From an uncultured Fenollaria sp. (GTDB lineage Bacteria; Bacillota; Clostridia; Tissierellales; Peptoniphilaceae), in NCBI RefSeq assembly GCF_934202865.1, contig NZ_CAKPYL010000048.1:1-11436 (forward strand): a DNA stretch of 11,436 bases, written 5' to 3'. Under the pieces are notes generated by a model. That model saw only the letters and a list, made by a program, of their open reading frames with translations, did not search any database and was not told where the DNA came from. The translations under genes and the position numbers were made by a program. Shown here in pieces: positions 1-6,549 of this stretch; position 1 is the stretch's first letter; each line of letters begins with the position of its first letter.

Positions 1-2
1 GA

Positions 3-1721
3 ACTATCCTTGTGTTTTTGTCGGCTATTATTACAATAATAATACCGCTTTTCGATGCGTACATACTTAAAACGATAACAGCAGCGATTATCGAAGGTTT
101 TGACGCTGAACAATTTATCTTAAGTTTAATCAGTTTATTTATTTTTTACATTTTACTAAAAATTTTAAATACATGGATGGACACTAGAAATGAATTTTTT
201 CAAACTAAGGTCAGTATGCTCTATGGTGTAGACCTTATCTCTGCTCTTATGGATAAGGATCTACTTGATTTTAAAACAGCAGAGCAAAAAGCTTTGTTTG
301 AAAGGTCGAAGTCCTTTGCTTTTGAAGGAGAACAAGCTGATGGCGCTTGGTCTGCTATTAGACTTTCTAAGCTTATCACATCTTTCTTAGGCTTTTTCGC
401 TTATGCAATTATTTTTTCTTTTCTTAGCTATAAATTAGTCATAATTATATTAATTTCAGCACTTGTCACAGCCTATTTCCAAGATAGGCTAATGCTTTAT
501 GGAGACAAAATCACTGACGATATGGCTCAGGAAGAGTCAAGGCACTATTATATGTATAAAGTTTCTTTAGATGATGGTGCACAAAAAGAGATTCGCTTAA
601 ACAATGCTCTTTCATGGCTAGTCTATCACCTAGATAAGATATCAAAAGCATATTACACGCTTCTTCGTGGCTGGACTAAAAAAGCAAATGCGGTCTCTTT
701 AGTCGAAGGCATATTTGGCTTCATCAGAGACTTATTTACCTACGTTTTACTTACAAAGAGCGTGCTTAATGGAGAGATAAGTGCAGCGAATTTTATTTTT
801 TATCTAAGCTTAGTAGTTGGTTTTTCAGAGTGGCTAAACAATTTCTCTGGTCATATAAGGTCGCTTAGGAGAATTTCTCTTGTTTGTGACAAGTACAGGA
901 CCTTTGTTCAAGATGAAACACATGACGATAGTGAAAAAATACATCTAAAGTCTATAGATGAGATAAAATTAGAAGACGTTTCTTTCGCTTATGATGAGGA
1001 TAATGAAATTTTAAAGAATATTAATCTTACTATCAAAAAAGGCGAGTCTATCGCCATAGTTGGGGAGAATGGTGCTGGCAAAACCACTCTTATTAAGCTT
1101 ATTACAAAGCTTTTTGATGCTAGTAGCGGCAGGATTTTAATCAATGGTATCGATATTGATCTTTACGATAAAAAGTCTATTTACAATAGGATAAGCGCTC
1201 TATTCCAAGACTACTTCTTGATGCCAACTACGCTTATTAATAATTTGGACGATAAGCAGCAAGATAGGTCTAAGGCAAAAACGCTTATTGATGAGATGGA
1301 TTTAAGTAATAGATTTAATTCACTAGAAAACGGCTTGGATACTGATCTAATAAATATCGAAGATAATAAGGTAGAAGGTTTTTCTGGCGGTGAAACGCAA
1401 AAGCTTTTATTTATCAAATCTCTTATGAAAGATAGTGACTTATTGATACTTGATGAGCCAACATCAGCCTTAGATCCGATTGCTGAAGAAAAACTTTATC
1501 TAAAGTACAAAGACTTTACTAAGGACAAGATGGCGATATTTATCTCACACAGAATTACTTCAACGAGGTTCTGTGACAGAATTATTTACTTAGATGATAA
1601 AAGTATTGCCGAAGTGGGAACTTATGATGAGCTTATGAACTTAGGTGGAAAGTACAAGGCTATGTTTGATATGCAAGCTAAGTATTACAAGGAGAATGAA
1701 AATGAAGAAGCAAGTTTATAA
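3..1721 (+). CDS. ABC exporter half-transporter, membrane plus ATPase domains (5' end cut by window)
   Basis: This is a fused permease-ATPase of the ABC exporter type. The frame is open to the window edge, and the first visible residues already lie in a hydrophobic helix, so the true start is upstream. A GTG at 12 is available but has no visible ribosome site. Numbering from that GTG, the membrane domain covers about residues 1-290, with helices near 1-20, 35-52, 120-155 and 235-275. The ATPase domain follows: Walker A GENGAGKTT at 351-359, Q-loop Gln399, signature FSGGE at 457-461, Walker B ending in Asp481-Glu482, D-loop SALD, and switch His513. The catalytic Glu is present, so this half should hydrolyse ATP. 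The signature departs from LSGGQ at its first and last positions. It overlaps the next exporter gene by 20 bases, suggesting a heterodimer. The substrate cannot be read from sequence; peptide or drug export are the usual family roles. Confidence 0.9.
   Translation, partial: TILVFLSAIITIIIPLFDAYILKTITAAIIEGFDAEQFILSLISLFIFYILLKILNTWMDTRNEFFQTKVSMLYGVDLISALMDKDLLDFKTAEQKALFERSKSFAFEGEQADGAWSAIRLSKLITSFLGFFAYAIIFSFLSYKLVIIILISALVTAYFQDRLMLYGDKITDDMAQEESRHYYMYKVSLDDGAQKEIRLNNALSWLVYHLDKISKAYYTLLRGWTKKANAVSLVEGIFGFIRDLFTYVLLTKSVLNGEISAANFIFYLSLVVGFSEWLNNFSGHIRSLRRISLVCDKYRTFVQDETHDDSEKIHLKSIDEIKLEDVSFAYDEDNEILKNINLTIKKGESIAIVGENGAGKTTLIKLITKLFDASSGRILINGIDIDLYDKKSIYNRISALFQDYFLMPTTLINNLDDKQQDRSKAKTLIDEMDLSNRFNSLENGLDTDLINIEDNKVEGFSGGETQKLLFIKSLMKDSDLLILDEPTSALDPIAEEKLYLKYKDFTKDKMAIFISHRITSTRFCDRIIYLDDKSIAEVGTYDELMNLGGKYKAMFDMQAKYYKENENEEASL
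1689..1694 (+). promoter_or_regulatory. Ribosome binding site fixing the start of the second ABC gene
   Basis: AAGGAG lies seven bases before the ATG at 1702, inside the last codons of the upstream gene. The frame is open further upstream to an ATG at 1645 and has another ATG at 1696. The first lies deep inside the upstream ATPase gene without a ribosome site, and the second is only one base from this motif. The start at 1702 is therefore preferred. Confidence 0.75.
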
Positions 1722-3480
1722 AGACATCTACAAAATTAAAAAGAGCATATTGCCAATAGTTTTTCTGAATGCTTTATTAAGTGCAGCTGAGCCTTTCATC
1801 TTTGTCTACATCTCTGGCTACTTACTAAAATTTATAATTGAAGCTAGAGAAATTAGCTTTATAATAAGATTTTCTGTGGCAGCAGCGGCAATATCCTTTG
1901 CACTTCACTATATTAAAAACATCACTGAAAACTATAAGCTAGAGTACGGCGACTATTTAAATACTAATGAAAAAAATATTCTTATTAAAAAATTATTTTC
2001 TCTAGATTTTAAGGACCTTGAAGCTAAAGATACAAAGGACAAAATTTTAAGACACAAAGAAGAAAGTGACGGCATGAGTACCATCTACATGGAAGCTATG
2101 TATCAATTTTATAACTTCACTGTTAATATACTAAGTATTATTATAGCAATAGTCTCACTAATTAGCTTTTATCCAGCGCTTGCAAAATCTGTTGATATTA
2201 AAGTTTTTGGCTCGAAATATTTTCCTTTGCTAATAGTATTTTTAATGCTAGTAGTTATTTATGCGCTAATCAATTTTAGGAAGAGGGCAGAAGAAAAGAA
2301 CGAAATTGATAGAGAGGCCTATGCGAAAAAATACAAGATTTACGATTATTACATGAGGCTACTGTCTGATTACGAGTCGTTAAAGCAGATTAAAATTTAT
2401 GACGAGAAGGCTTTTATACTTGATGATATCAATGAGAATTTTGTAAATAGCGGTTTAGGTTTAAGAAAGAAAATTGCAAGAAGAACAGGTTTTAGTGAGG
2501 GAGTAGATGATCTTTCACTATCGCTACTTGGCATCTTGTTCTTAATCATGCTTGCCATCAAGGCAAAGGGCGGTCTCTTTGGCGTAGATAAGCTTATAAT
2601 ATACTACGGTGCTTTTAAAGCACTTTGCGAGGCCGCGAAGGAGCTTATCAACACCATTGGCGAAGAAAAAGCTCTTGAGCCTAAGATAGCAATTTTGTAT
2701 GATATACTTAATTTAAAATCTGACAAAAATCTTGATGCAAGGGAAAAAGATCCTTCAGAGACTATGATTAGCGTAAAGAATTTAAGCTTTTCATATCCAG
2801 ATTCAAAAACTACTCAGCTTAAAAATCTTAATCTCGATATAAGGCGAGGCGAAAAAATTGCAATAGTTGGGGAAAATGGTTCAGGTAAAACGACTTTTGT
2901 AAATTTGCTAACAGCTTTATACAAAGCAAATGTAGGCAGCCTTCTTATTGATGGCGAAGTGCCCTCGCTTGATTTTACTGCGAAAAATATTGGCGCAGTG
3001 AGTCAAGACTTTTATCTATTTTCATTTAAGCTTGGAGAAAATATTGCTACTAATGAAAATTATGACGCTAATGAATGCGAAAGAGTTTTAAAGCTTGCTA
3101 ATTTTGAAAAAGCTTATGACTTAGAAAAATATCTATACACAGACATTGACGAAGACGGTGTAGATGTCTCTGGTGGTGAAGGACAAAAAATTGCACTAGC
3201 AAGAGCTCTTTACAATGATAAGGATATATTGATATTTGACGAGCCGACATCAAAGCTTGATCCAAAGTCTGAGATGAAAATTTTCGAGAGCTTCAATGAG
3301 GCGGCTAAGGGCAAGACAGTCATATTCATTTCTCACAGGATGAGTGCTTGTAAATTTGCAGACAGAGTCATATTATTCCACGACGGCAAGATTATTGACA
3401 GCGCACCACATGAAGAATTATTGAAACAAAATGAAAAGTATAAAGAGATGTGGAGTGCACAAGCAAAATATTTTAATTAA
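1702..3480 (+). CDS. ABC exporter half-transporter, second subunit of the pair
   Basis: A 592-residue fused permease-ATPase, close to the usual half-exporter length. Hydrophobic helices lie near residues 15-43, 50-70, 137-160, 173-192, 270-286 and 295-310. The ATPase domain shows Walker A GENGSGKTT at 390-398, Q-loop Gln435, signature VSGGE at 489-493, Walker B with Asp513-Glu514, and switch His545. All residues needed for hydrolysis are present; as in its partner, the signature ends in Glu rather than Gln. The start at 1702 is chosen from the AAGGAG site and overlaps the upstream gene by 20 bases, so the two are translationally linked and probably form a heterodimer. The gene is followed within six bases by a terminator, making it the last gene of its unit. 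The substrate is unknown; no precursor peptide, immunity gene or modifying enzyme is visible next to it. Confidence 0.92.
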   Translation: MKKQVYKDIYKIKKSILPIVFLNALLSAAEPFIFVYISGYLLKFIIEAREISFIIRFSVAAAAISFALHYIKNITENYKLEYGDYLNTNEKNILIKKLFSLDFKDLEAKDTKDKILRHKEESDGMSTIYMEAMYQFYNFTVNILSIIIAIVSLISFYPALAKSVDIKVFGSKYFPLLIVFLMLVVIYALINFRKRAEEKNEIDREAYAKKYKIYDYYMRLLSDYESLKQIKIYDEKAFILDDINENFVNSGLGLRKKIARRTGFSEGVDDLSLSLLGILFLIMLAIKAKGGLFGVDKLIIYYGAFKALCEAAKELINTIGEEKALEPKIAILYDILNLKSDKNLDAREKDPSETMISVKNLSFSYPDSKTTQLKNLNLDIRRGEKIAIVGENGSGKTTFVNLLTALYKANVGSLLIDGEVPSLDFTAKNIGAVSQDFYLFSFKLGENIATNENYDANECERVLKLANFEKAYDLEKYLYTDIDEDGVDVSGGEGQKIALARALYNDKDILIFDEPTSKLDPKSEMKIFESFNEAAKGKTVIFISHRMSACKFADRVILFHDGKIIDSAPHEELLKQNEKYKEMWSAQAKYFN

Positions 3481-3485
3481 TTTAT

Positions 3486-3519
3486 AAAAGTGATTGAGCA
3501 TGTCTTAGTCACTTTTTTT
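3486..3519 (+). terminator. Rho-independent terminator after the ABC exporter pair
   Basis: A 13-pair stem (3486-3498 with 3504-3516, two G-T wobbles) encloses a five-base loop, CATGT. The right arm runs into seven T residues ending at 3519. It begins six bases after the stop codon of the second exporter gene and separates it from ftsH. The left arm starts with four A residues, so the hairpin could also work partly on the opposite strand, but no gene there needs it. Confidence 0.85.
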
Positions 3520-3532
3520 ATGCCTTGCTTTA

Positions 3533-3561
3533 TTGAAAAAAATAGTATTTTGTGTTAAAAT
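3533..3561 (+). promoter_or_regulatory. Predicted sigma-A-type promoter for ftsH
   Basis: A -35 box TTGAAA (3533-3538) and a -10 box TAAAAT (3556-3561) are separated by 17 bases. A TG at 3553-3554, one base before the -10 box, gives an extended -10. Each box differs from consensus at one position. Transcription would begin near 3568, leaving a leader of about 50 bases. It lies directly downstream of the terminator, where ftsH needs a promoter. I saw no CIRCE or CtsR heat-shock operator. Confidence 0.7.
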
Positions 3562-3570
3562 TAAAATAGC

Positions 3571-3602
3571 TAAGTATATGGCCGAATGGGTATATATACT
3601 TA
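3571..3602 (+). promoter_or_regulatory. Stem-loop in the ftsH mRNA leader
   Basis: Two perfect 9-base complementary arms, TAAGTATAT (3571-3579) and ATATACTTA (3594-3602), flank a 14-base spacer. The hairpin would sit at the 5' end of the mRNA made from the predicted promoter and end two bases before the AAAGGAG ribosome site (3605-3611). It does not cover that site, so a role in mRNA stability or protein binding is more likely than direct occlusion. The arms are AT-rich and weak, and there is no T-run, so it is not a terminator. As DNA it could also be an operator. Confidence 0.45.
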
Positions 3603-3618
3603 ATAAAGGAGTGAGAAC

Positions 3619-5793
3619 ATGGACAAGGACAATAAAGACAAGAAGGGACCTAAGAAGTCTCTCGTCTATTACTATATAGTTATATTAATCATTGCCTACT
3701 TCTTCAACGTCTTCTTCATGAAGGACTTCATGAAGCCGAATGTTGAGAAGGTCACTTACGATGCTTTTTTGAAAGCGATTGACGAGGGCGTTGTTGACAA
3801 GGTGCAAAAGATGGGCGGCAACATTGTATTTCAGCTTAAGCCTGATTACGTGGCCGTTCGCGACAAAGACAATGACAAGAAATTAAAATTTGAAAAAGCA
3901 AAATTAGATAAGGATGGCAAGGTCATAAGCAAGAGTGAAGACGAAGAGCTTAGAGTCTTCATCACAGGCGAGTGGGACTACGACGGCCTTACAGAAAAGC
4001 TTGAGGCAAAGGGCGTTCACTTCGGTAGTGAGATCATCGAAGAGCCATCGATCTTAGTAAAAATCTTGGGCTTCCTACTACCGATAGCGACATTTTTGAT
4101 TATGGGTCTCGTTCTATCCAGAATTTTATTCAAGGATATGGGCGGCGGCCTTGATAAATTTGGTTTCGGCAAATCGGGCGCCAAAGTTTATGTAAAGGGT
4201 AAGCAAAAGAAGACTTTCGAAGACGTTGCGGGCCAAGAAGAAGCGAAGGAGATGCTTCTAGAGATAGTCGACTTCCTTCACTATCCAGAAAGGTACGCCA
4301 AGATAGGAGCCAACCTTCCTAAAGGAGCCTTACTCGTAGGACCTCCGGGCACAGGTAAAACACTTCTAGCACAAGCAGTTGCGGGCGAAGCAGACGTGCC
4401 ATTCATCTCTATATCGGGTTCATCCTTCGTAGAGATGTTCGTGGGACTTGCAGCCAAGAGAGTTAGAGAATTATTCAAAGAAGCGCAAGAGAAGGCGCCA
4501 TGCATCATATTTATAGACGAGATCGACGCCATAGGTAAGTCACGTGAAGGATCTTTCTCCTCAAATGACGAGAGAGAGCAAGCTCTAAACCAATTGCTTA
4601 CAGAGATGGACGGCTTCGACTCCAAAAAAGGTATAGTGGTACTTGCGGCAACAAATAGACCAGAAGTACTTGACCCAGCCTTACTACGTCCAGGTCGTTT
4701 CGACAGGCGTATACCAGTTGAATTACCTGACCTTAATGGCAGAATAGCCGTATTAAAGGTACATTCACGAAACATCAAGATGTCAGACGATGTAGACTTT
4801 AAAAAGATAGGTCTACTCACAGCAGGCGCATCAGGCGCAGACCTTGCAAATATTGTGAACGAAGCGGCACTTAGAGCGGTTAGAAACAAAAGAGATTACG
4901 TAATACAAGAGGATTTACAAGAGTCAGTTGAAGTAGTTATAGTTGGCTACCAAAGAAAAACTATGATTATCTCAAAGAAAGAGCGTGAAATGATTAGCTA
5001 CCACGAAGTTGGTCACGCGATAGTCGCAGCCGTTCAAAAGAAGAGCGCTCCAGTTGAGAAGATCACAATCATACCAAGGACATCGGGCGCACTCGGCTAC
5101 ACACTACAGTCAGATACAGAAGAAAAGTTCCTTATGGACAAGGAAGAGCTCTTCAATATGATGGTTACTGCATCAGGCGGTAGAGCCGCTGAGGATATAG
5201 TATTCGGCGTAATTACGACTGGCGCAAGCAACGATATAGAGCAAATCACAAACATCGCTAGAAACATGGTTATGCGCTACGGCATGAGCGACGACTTCCC
5301 TATGATGAGCCTAATGAGCGAAGGAAACCGCTACCTAGGAGGCGCAGGCGAGCTTACAGCGAGTCAAGACACCTTTGCCAAGGTCGACGATATCGTCAAA
5401 AACCTTATTGCAGAGGCTTATGAAGAAGCAAAACGCATACTTCGTGAGAATAGGACTAAGCTTGATAAGATATCAAAATACCTTATCGAGAAAGAAACCA
5501 TCAGCGGAGAAGAGTTTATGAGGATCTTTAATGAAGATGACAATGCTGCAAATGGCGAAAATGGCGAAGTAAGCGAAAATACTAATGATAGCGATGCTAG
5601 TATAGATAGTAAAAACACTAATGATAGTGAAAATGCTAAAGAAAGTGACTCTACTATTGAAAGTGACTCTACTATTGAAAGTGACTCTACTATTGAAAGT
5701 GATTCTACTAAAGATAGTGACTCTACTATTGAAAGTGATTCTACTAGAGAAAGTGATTCTACAAAAGAAGACGAAAATACTCAAGATGAGTAA
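3619..5793 (+). CDS. ftsH: ATP-dependent zinc metalloprotease FtsH with an extended repeat-bearing tail
   Basis: FtsH is a hexameric membrane protease that unfolds and degrades membrane and cytosolic proteins. In order: a charged N-terminus, helix 1 (about 14-34), an extracytoplasmic domain (35-143), helix 2 (about 145-170), an AAA+ domain (about 196-390) and an M41 peptidase domain (about 440-635). Visible motifs are Walker A GPPGTGKT (241-248), pore motif MFVG (273-276), Walker B ending in Asp300-Glu301, the second region of homology with Arg357 and Arg360, the zinc motif HEVGH (462-466), and third ligand Asp539. All catalytic residues are present. Oddities are GLAAK after the pore motif, where GVGA is usual, and about 85 extra acidic, Ser/Thr-rich residues at the end, including seven tandem ESDSTI-like repeats. 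At 724 residues it is longer than the usual 600-680. AAAGGAG seven bases upstream supports the ATG. walR follows 69 bases later with no terminator between. Confidence 0.97.
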   Translation: MDKDNKDKKGPKKSLVYYYIVILIIAYFFNVFFMKDFMKPNVEKVTYDAFLKAIDEGVVDKVQKMGGNIVFQLKPDYVAVRDKDNDKKLKFEKAKLDKDGKVISKSEDEELRVFITGEWDYDGLTEKLEAKGVHFGSEIIEEPSILVKILGFLLPIATFLIMGLVLSRILFKDMGGGLDKFGFGKSGAKVYVKGKQKKTFEDVAGQEEAKEMLLEIVDFLHYPERYAKIGANLPKGALLVGPPGTGKTLLAQAVAGEADVPFISISGSSFVEMFVGLAAKRVRELFKEAQEKAPCIIFIDEIDAIGKSREGSFSSNDEREQALNQLLTEMDGFDSKKGIVVLAATNRPEVLDPALLRPGRFDRRIPVELPDLNGRIAVLKVHSRNIKMSDDVDFKKIGLLTAGASGADLANIVNEAALRAVRNKRDYVIQEDLQESVEVVIVGYQRKTMIISKKEREMISYHEVGHAIVAAVQKKSAPVEKITIIPRTSGALGYTLQSDTEEKFLMDKEELFNMMVTASGGRAAEDIVFGVITTGASNDIEQITNIARNMVMRYGMSDDFPMMSLMSEGNRYLGGAGELTASQDTFAKVDDIVKNLIAEAYEEAKRILRENRTKLDKISKYLIEKETISGEEFMRIFNEDDNAANGENGEVSENTNDSDASIDSKNTNDSENAKESDSTIESDSTIESDSTIESDSTKDSDSTIESDSTRESDSTKEDENTQDE
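5641..5766 (+). repeat. Seven in-frame tandem 18-base repeats in the ftsH tail
   Basis: Seven consecutive 18-base units begin at 5641, 5659, 5677, 5695, 5713, 5731 and 5749. They encode ESDSTI three times, then ESDSTK, DSDSTI, ESDSTR and ESDSTK (residues 675-716). The first three units are identical at the DNA level; the others differ at a few bases (GAC/GAT, last codon). More degenerate units of the same Asn/Asp/Ser-rich style precede them from about 5578. Unit length is a multiple of three, so gain or loss of units would keep the frame. The pattern fits growth by replication slippage. Confidence 0.95.
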
Positions 5794-5844
5794 AATGACG
5801 ATAGTGGCAAGGCCATAATCGTAGAAGAGGATAGTAATATATAA
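5794..5844 (+). other. In-frame open continuation after the ftsH stop codon
   Basis: Directly after the TAA at 5791-5793 the ftsH frame stays open for 16 codons, reading NDDSGKAIIVEEDSNI, before a second TAA at 5842-5844. The residues are acidic and polar, like the tail just before the stop. This suggests that an ancestral or sister version of the tail ended at the second stop, and that the first stop arose by mutation or by changes in the repeat array. There is no evidence of stop-codon readthrough. The remaining 18 bases before walR hold its ribosome site. Confidence 0.4.
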
Positions 5845-5862
5845 ATATAAGGAGTAGGAGAC

Positions 5863-6549
5863 ATGGGTTATATACTAATTGTTGACGACGAAACGACGAT
5901 AACTGATATCATCGAGTTCAATTTACAAAAGGAAGGTTTTGAGACAAAGGCGGTTCACGACGGCAAAGAAGCGCTGCTTGCGGTGAATGAATACGAGCCG
6001 GACCTAATGCTACTTGACGTCATGATGCCTGAGATGGACGGCTTTAAGACGCTTGAGCTACTTAGACAAAAGTATAAATTCCCGATCCTTATGCTGACTG
6101 CGAAGGAAGAGGAAGCGGATAAAGTCAAAGGTCTAGAGCTGGGCGCTGACGACTACATCACTAAGCCATTTGGCATAAGAGAGTTAATTGCAAGGGTTGA
6201 GGCGAATCTTAGACGCGCACCTAAGAGTAAATCGACTGAAAACTCCATTACCATAGGCGATATAAGGATGGATATGACTCTATTACAAGTATTTAAGAAG
6301 GAAAAGCCGGTTGAGCTAACTCTTCGTGAGTTTGAAGTGCTAAAGTACTTGATGCAGCACCCTAACGAAGTATTCTCAAGGGCGGATCTACTTAAGGACG
6401 TTTGGGGCTACGACTACATCGGCGACGTAAGGACTGTCGACGTAACTATCAGACGTGTGCGCGAAAAAGTTGACGAGAAATTAACAGACGACTACAAATA
6501 CATCAAGACAAGAAGAAACATGGGTTATTACATCTCAAATGAAGTTTAA
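5863..6549 (+). CDS. walR: Response regulator WalR (YycF), OmpR/PhoB family
   Basis: WalR controls cell-wall hydrolase and envelope genes in Firmicutes and is essential in several species. The 228 residues form a receiver domain (about 1-118) and a winged-helix DNA-binding domain (about 128-228). The acid pocket Asp8-Asp9, phosphorylation site Asp52 (LLDVMMP), Thr79 and Lys101 are all present. Thr100, just before Lys101, matches the position that Ser/Thr kinases modify in Bacillus and Staphylococcus WalR (Thr101 there), by my own alignment. AAGGAG (5849-5854), eight bases before the ATG, supports the start. The 3' end overlaps walK by 11 bases. There is no terminator after ftsH and only a weak AT-rich -10-like stretch near 5840, so transcription from the ftsH promoter is likely. 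Assignment as WalR rather than another PhoB-type regulator rests on sequence style plus the walK, yycH, yycI and walJ neighbours. Confidence 0.95.
   Translation: MGYILIVDDETTITDIIEFNLQKEGFETKAVHDGKEALLAVNEYEPDLMLLDVMMPEMDGFKTLELLRQKYKFPILMLTAKEEEADKVKGLELGADDYITKPFGIRELIARVEANLRRAPKSKSTENSITIGDIRMDMTLLQVFKKEKPVELTLREFEVLKYLMQHPNEVFSRADLLKDVWGYDYIGDVRTVDVTIRRVREKVDEKLTDDYKYIKTRRNMGYYISNEV

Noticed and set aside
1645..1701. An upstream ATG start for the second exporter gene
   Set aside because: It would overlap the upstream ATPase gene by 77 bases, has no ribosome site, and adds residues not expected in this family; AAGGAG supports 1702.
3553..3569. TGTTAA in the ftsH promoter as a WalR site
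   Set aside because: Only one half-site matches; neither flanking position at the five-base spacing fits the consensus.
4281..4889. A 202-codon open frame on the minus strand inside ftsH
   Set aside because: It lies wholly within the most conserved part of ftsH, has no ribosome site or recognisable protein pattern, and is explained by biased codon use in ftsH.
5641..5766. The tandem repeats as a possible CRISPR array or iteron origin
   Set aside because: Units are contiguous without spacers, 18 bases long, in frame, and inside an intact gene.
5473..5818. Open frames on both strands over the ftsH repeats (TFNSRV-like and LLLKV-like repeats)
   Set aside because: The 18-base repeat has no stop in these frames, so every copy extends them. 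The proteins are simple repeat readings with no ribosome site.
5817..5845. A separate promoter directly before walR (TATAAA near 5840)
   Set aside because: No acceptable -35 box at normal spacing and no extended -10; simple AT-richness explains it.
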